Shown here piece by piece: positions 59,567-64,000 of a DNA stretch of 64,000 nucleotides; position 1 is the first letter of the stretch, and every line of letters begins with the position of its first letter. A model generated the notes under the pieces. That model did not search any database and was not told where the DNA came from. It saw only the letters and a list, made by a program, of their open reading frames with translations. Source of the DNA: Nymphaea colorata (taxonomy: Eukaryota; Streptophyta; Magnoliopsida; Nymphaeales; Nymphaeaceae); assembly GCF_008831285.2 (NCBI RefSeq), contig NC_045140.1, positions 20,024,370 through 20,088,369 on the forward strand. Direction: 5' to 3'. Made by a program: the position numbers and the translations under genes.

Positions 59567-61357
59567 ATTCTGTGTGCATGCTTTGGCGAGCAGTTCAAAT
59601 TTGAGGAGGTGGAGCCTCCTCTGTCACCAGAATCTTTCGCGACGAGAGATTTTTCGGCTGGTGGCATTTCCTTCAGGACTTTGGATTGGGATGCCAAGTT
59701 TGAGGATAATCATGTCGAAGAGGTTGAAACTACTCTGATGGATGCCCTCTCACTGAACTATGTGGTCCCTTTCTTCCCCTTTTTGGTTCTTTATTTTCCT
59801 CTTGACGGCTCCGTAGATGGTTGTTTTTAATATTCGTCAATCTCGTTTTCCTGCGCAGGAAGCGCGTGCTTTATTGGGACGGCTGGAGTACCAGAGAGGT
59901 AACTATGCTGCTGCTCTCCAGGTGTTCCGTGGGATTGATATACAGGGTTTGATACCTAAGATGACTAAATCTGTCATTGAACTAGAATTTCAGCAGGAGC
60001 GAGATGTGCAGGTAGACTTCAACGCCAACTGCTAAGGAGGCTTTTTTCCCTTTTTTGCGGCCTTCTTCTCTTTCCATATCTTTTCCTTTTTATTGCATTT
60101 TTTTATACTGACGCTTCAAATAAATGCTTTTCTCCTTCTTTTCATGTAATCTTTTACGGTCTGGACAGTTTCAACTTTCTGAGGTGCTCAAGTTCATTGA
60201 CATGAATTCTGCGTTTGTTCACTTCTTCAGAATATTCGATCTTGCTTTTTTGTATGACATTTTAACTTACTTCTGTTGTAAAAGAACGTTACTATTAGAG
60301 TTAAATGAACAAATTGATTATATATTGCCTAACTTCAAAATTTCATGTGGTAATAAATATGTTGACAATTCCTATGAATGCTTGTGACATGTTTTTGTTC
60401 TCTTTCTGAGTTTTTATTTTCTCAAGACTTCTTCACATGTTTGTTTGTTCTTTTTTTTCTTTTCTTTTGGGTGAATTGATTTAAGAATTCAATGAAATGT
60501 GAACCATAGAAGACTCACCTTCTGTTTGTGGTTTGACAGAGGCTGCCAAAGAGTGCAATGCTATCCTGGACACAGTCAAAGATGCATTACCTAAAGGCTT
60601 GCCTGTTGGTGTTTTTTGAGACCGCAAATTACAGGAGATGTTCCATACAGCACTGGAAACGCTTCCTGTATTGTGGAAGAGGGCTGGCTGTCTTGAAGAG
60701 GCCATGATTGAGAGAGAGAACCCAGAAGTGGCTTTTAGTCTTGGGTTGGCTGCTGCAGTATCAAGGGATCTTAATGCAGCTTTGGAGAGTTCAAGAGATT
60801 ACTTGCATAGGACATTGGGAAGTTCTGTTAAAGGATGGAGCCTTTTGGCCCTTGTTGTGTCTGCGGGCAATCCCTTAGTGAAGCTGAGACAGTTGTATAT
60901 CTTGCTTTGGACGAGACGGTAGAGTTGGACCATATAGGTCTCTTGAGATTTAAAGTGCAAACTTCAAATAGCTCAAGGACGGCCCACACAGGCAATTGAG
61001 ACACACATTTCTGTTTACTCTTATTCAAGCGCAAACAAGATCTCAAACTATGAAATCTGTATCTGAGGTACTCCATTGTGTGATAAAACTTAACTGCATA
61101 TTCTTTCCCAAAGGAATAAATCTTCTTTGTTTTCTCTTTTCTGGTATTAATTGTTCATTTATTTTCAAAAGCTTGGTCAGATTGTTATCTTTCAAATGTT
61201 TGACAAGTGATGCTGCGTAAAAGATTAGAAGCAGAGGCATGGCAAGATTTATCATACATATATACAGTACTTCGTTTATGGTCTGATGCAAGTATCTGTG
61301 TCAATAAAGCAATGTCATTTGGTGCATATTCTCCTACCAATTGGCATGCAGCAGGTT
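59567..61357 (+). pseudogene. NPG1/NPGR-like pseudogene, copy B
   Basis: Exon 1 (59567-59764) reads CACFGEQFKFEEVEPPLSP onwards, but the start codon is ATT instead of ATG. Its donor keeps GT. Exon 2 (59859-60011) reads EARALLGRLEYQRGNYAAAL and QVFRGIDIQGLIPKMTKSV. A later exon from 60540 reads EAAKECNAILDTVKDALPKG, a TGA stop, LQEMFHTALETLPVLWKRAG and then jumps from CLEEAMI to ERENPEVAFSLGL. About 300 residues of the TPR domain in family members are therefore missing. It continues with KGWSLLALVVSAG, shifts frame to AETVVYLALDETVELD and again to IQAQTRSQTMKS. A final exon at about 61207-61355 reads LEAEAWQDLSYIYTVLRLWS and YSPTNWHAAG. Several breaks make it non-functional. Confidence 0.9.
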
Positions 61358-62565
61358 GGTGCTTTTTCATTTGTGGCTTTGTTCACTTCTCTGCTATGCA
61401 ACTGTGCCTTCCCTTGTTGTCAGACTTCTTCAATTTTTTTGCGAAGGTGAGAATGTCTTAGGTCTGATAGCTTCCATTCAGATCCTTATGCTTCTACTTT
61501 TTTCTTTCCCCCTTCATAGTTTCTTCTACTCCTAATTATATACCTCAACAGGTGAAACGTATGGGCGTGCGCCAGCAGCTCCAACAGGATCAATAGCTGC
61601 AGCAGCAGCACCACCATCAAACGGAAAAGGGGAAAGGTAAGAACATAATTATTAGGGGGTCCACGCAGGGGTTAGGTGTATTTATGTTAGGTGATACTAG
61701 GAGGCTGACAGAAGGCATACATGGATTTTTATTAGGTGACATATTAGGGGACCCACTTAAGGCATAGGTGGATTTTTATGAAAGGCTGTGGTTGACGGCC
61801 TCGTAAGTCATAATATGTGTTGGCTGCAGTACATGTGGGAGTGCTTTGTTGGCAAAGTAATATTGGGTCGATAAAAAAACATTTGTTGGCGTGTCAATTT
61901 CTGCTCGATGTTCTTCAATAAAGGATAAAGCACTGGCTCTTCCAAGCATAAAACTTGGTGCAGTTCAGGGCAAAGCTGGTTGAGAAACTGAATCAGTGTT
62001 TCATACATTTTTTTTCTTATCTTACTGCCATTGAGATATATAGGATTTCAGCTCTACTCTTGAGATTTTTGTGCATGCAGGCTATAGCTGCAGCTAAGTC
62101 AGCCGACGATGTCGGGTTAATCGACTTTGCTCATTTTCCTGAGTTCCCTATGCCTGAGATATTGCATGGTTTGTGCAGGTAGGCTTTTATGCATGTTATA
62201 TGGTTTAGAGTCCTGTTCTCGTTGATTTTTTACGAGATTATGTTGCCATGCTTGATGCTTGTCTGACTTCAAAGCACTCAACACTAACAGGATCAGGCAG
62301 TACCATTGTTATGGAGTTACTTGAAAGCGAGAGGGCAACCGTTACCCCGGATGTGCAGACTATGTGTCTTTTGCTGCTACAGATATCTTGAACTTTGTGT
62401 CTCAGAATTGTGGGATGAGACCAGTTTCTGGGCTTGAAGATTTCTTCAAGGAAATTAAAGGTTTGTGTTATTTTTCAACTACAGATATCTTGAACTTTGT
62501 GTCTCAGAATTGCGACCACAAACCATCTTTATTTCAGCATTTTAAGGGCATAAATTCTTAGAACC
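61358..62565 (+). other. exon-like stretches of unidentified origin after copy B
   Basis: Three stretches have splice-like borders. About 61553-61637, after CAACAG, reads GETYGRAPAAPTGSIAAAAA and then PPSNGKGER before GTAAG. About 62081-62179, after GCATGCAG, reads AIAAAKSADDVGLIDFAHF and PEFPMPEILHGLCR before GTAGGC. About 62379-62455 reads TDILNFVSQNCGMRPVSGLE and DFFKEIKG, with the first part repeated at 62484. They do not match the C-terminus of NPG1-type proteins. They may come from another gene joined to copy B. I cannot name it. Confidence 0.4.
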
Positions 62566-62745
62566 AGAACCAGAACCAGAAATTTTTGGCTAAGGAATAG
62601 TGACATGTTTTTCAATGCTGACCAACTGCTGAAGAAACCATCTTTATTTCAGCATTTTAAGGGCATAAATTCTTAGAACCAGAACCCGAAATTTTTGGCT
62701 AAGGAATAGTGACATGTTTTTCACTGCTGACCAACTGCTGAAGAA
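62522..62745 (+). repeat. tandem duplication of about 115 bp
   Basis: ACCATCTTTATTTCAGCATT and the following 95 bases (through AGAACCAGAACC, TTTTTGGCTAAGGAATAG and CTGACCAACTGCTGAAGA) occur twice in a row, starting at about 62522 and 62637. The first copy has an extra AGAACC step. Confidence 0.93.
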
Positions 62746-62749
62746 GCCA

Positions 62750-63200
62750 GTACCCTGCCTTTGATTCTCTTGGTACCAAAACCTCCTTTTTCCTGGAGTA
62801 CAAGGTAAAAAAAAAGAGTGAGTAGCTGTTTTTGAGTGACCTGTATTATTTTTCTTTTTTCCCTTTCCGTCAAGAGTGTACCATTTTGTAATGAATCTGA
62901 CTTCTGTATAAAAGAAGAAATTTTTTTTAGCTCAGAATGGCCAATTTTTCTTTTTGTCTACGTTGTTAAAAGTGGTACATGTAATTATTAAATGCATAAC
63001 TCTCTTAGAGGTTTTGAGAAACTCATTTAAGGAAGGCCTTCTCGTGTCTTGCTTTTGAAAACTTCAAAATGTTGTGTGCAAAAAGCCCAAGGGATGAAGG
63101 CGTCAATGTTTATCACACATTTGAAATATTTTGTAGAAATATTTTCTGGACTTTCTAAACACGGTCTGAATCAGTTGAAAAAAAAAATTCTTCCACATGA
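62750..63200. other. AT-rich spacer
   Basis: Nothing recognisable is present. It could be 3' UTR or intron of the preceding exon-like stretches. Confidence 0.4.
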
Positions 63201-63204
63201 TTTC

Positions 63205-64000
63205 AAAAGTTCTTTTTAATCCACGACTTTTTTTTCCATGGTGAAAAATTCTATCAGTGGTTATCTCCTAAACGATATCTGAGAGAAGTTATTTTCCATA
63301 GCAAAAATATCTATGGATTTTCTTGTTACACTGAAAGACTAAAAATTCCATCCTAAAGGATCACTTAAAGATTTTTTACTTGAAAAAAAAATCCATGAAA
63401 TTTTTTGCCATGACTAAAATCCATGAAATTTTTTTCCATGACTAAAAATCCCTGAAATTTTTTCCATGACTAAAAATCCCTGAATTTTTTTTCCATGACT
63501 AAAAATCCCTGAATTTTTTTTCCATGACTAAAAATCCCTGAAATTTTTTTCCATGACTAAAAATCGCGGAGAACTTTTCCATGACTAAAAATCCCTGACA
63601 TTTTTTTCCATGATTAAAAGTCTCTGAACATTTTTTCCATGACTAAAAAACCATGACTTTTTTTCCTTGACTATTTATCCACGAATTTTTTCCCATGACA
63701 AAAAATCCATGATTTTTTTTCCTTGACTAAAAATCCCTGAAATTTTTTTCCATTACTAAAAATCCCTGAGAACCATGACTAAAAATCCCTGAAATTTTTT
63801 TCCATGACTAAAAATCCCTGAAAATTTTTTCCATGAGTAAAAATCCCTGAAAATTTTTTTCATGATTAAAAATCCCTGAGAACTGAATCCCTGAAAATTT
63901 TTTCCATGACTAAAAATCTCTGAGAACTTAATCCCTGAAAATTTTTTCCATGATTAAAAGTCCCTGAAAATTTTTTCCATGACTAAAAATCCACGACTTT
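63205..64000 (+). repeat. AT-rich minisatellite, family CCATGACTAAAAATCC, array 3
   Basis: This is the most regular array of the family. CCATGACTAAAAATCCCTGA recurs about every 29 bases (for example 63493 and 63522), separated by A/T runs. It starts after GTTACACTGAAAGA near 63326 and runs off the window end. Confidence 0.96.

Noticed and set aside
63205..64000. Regularly spaced 29-bp repeat that could suggest a CRISPR array
   Set aside because: The repeats are degenerate, the spacing sequence is A/T runs rather than unique spacers, and the genome is a plant. It is a minisatellite.

Overview
The window looks like nuclear DNA of a flowering plant. The evidence is intron-containing plant genes with GT-AG splice sites, relatives of plant-only families (L-type lectin receptor kinase, NPG1-type calmodulin-binding TPR protein), two Ty1-copia LTR retrotransposons with a plant initiator-methionine tRNA primer site, AT-rich spacers and long tandem satellites. 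I cannot name the species. Most of the window is repeats and gene debris. Only two loci keep clean splice structure: the last exons of SURF1 and the last two exons of KAE1/OSGEP, and both lack their 5' halves here.

Layout, left to right. 1-1260: the last three exons of SURF1 (cytochrome c oxidase assembly), plus strand. 1261-11190: AT-rich spacer with a TA microsatellite and two weak minus-strand exon-like stretches. 11216-11440: a short 57-bp minisatellite. 11466-40079: a satellite array of about 17 kb, built of roughly 220-bp monomers that in the right half form a 440-bp A+B dimer. It is interrupted by a 1-kb non-satellite island (11831-12840) and by two copia elements (16200-21078 minus, TSD GAGCT; 22856-28130 plus, TSD GTCAC). 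The plus-strand element is young: its two 240-bp LTRs differ at one base and its gag-pol frame is uninterrupted. The minus-strand element is broken and has lost its protease.

40397-42302: the C-terminal exons of the tRNA threonylcarbamoyl-transferase KAE1 on the minus strand, with a 413-bp TAA-flanked MITE and a relic duplicate of an exon start in the intron. 44500-45490: a truncated, frameshifted lectin receptor kinase pseudogene ending in a 37-bp minisatellite. 47035-61360: three copies of an NPG1/NPGR-like gene (a stub, copy A and copy B), all pseudogenes, rearranged in different ways. Between and beside them lie AT-rich minisatellites built on the core CCATGACTAAAAATCC, a 57-bp minisatellite, and three tandem 955-957-bp units each carrying a decayed ribosomal protein uL2 (RPL8) fragment. 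61550-62560 holds exon-like stretches of unidentified origin, followed by a local duplication and, at 63200-64000, another CCATGACTAAAAATCC array.

There is no operon-like cooperation among these loci. The coherent story is structural: a homogenising satellite hit twice by copia elements, beside a zone of repeated segmental duplication that has multiplied fragments of NPG1 and RPL8. I found no convincing tRNA, rRNA or CRISPR locus.
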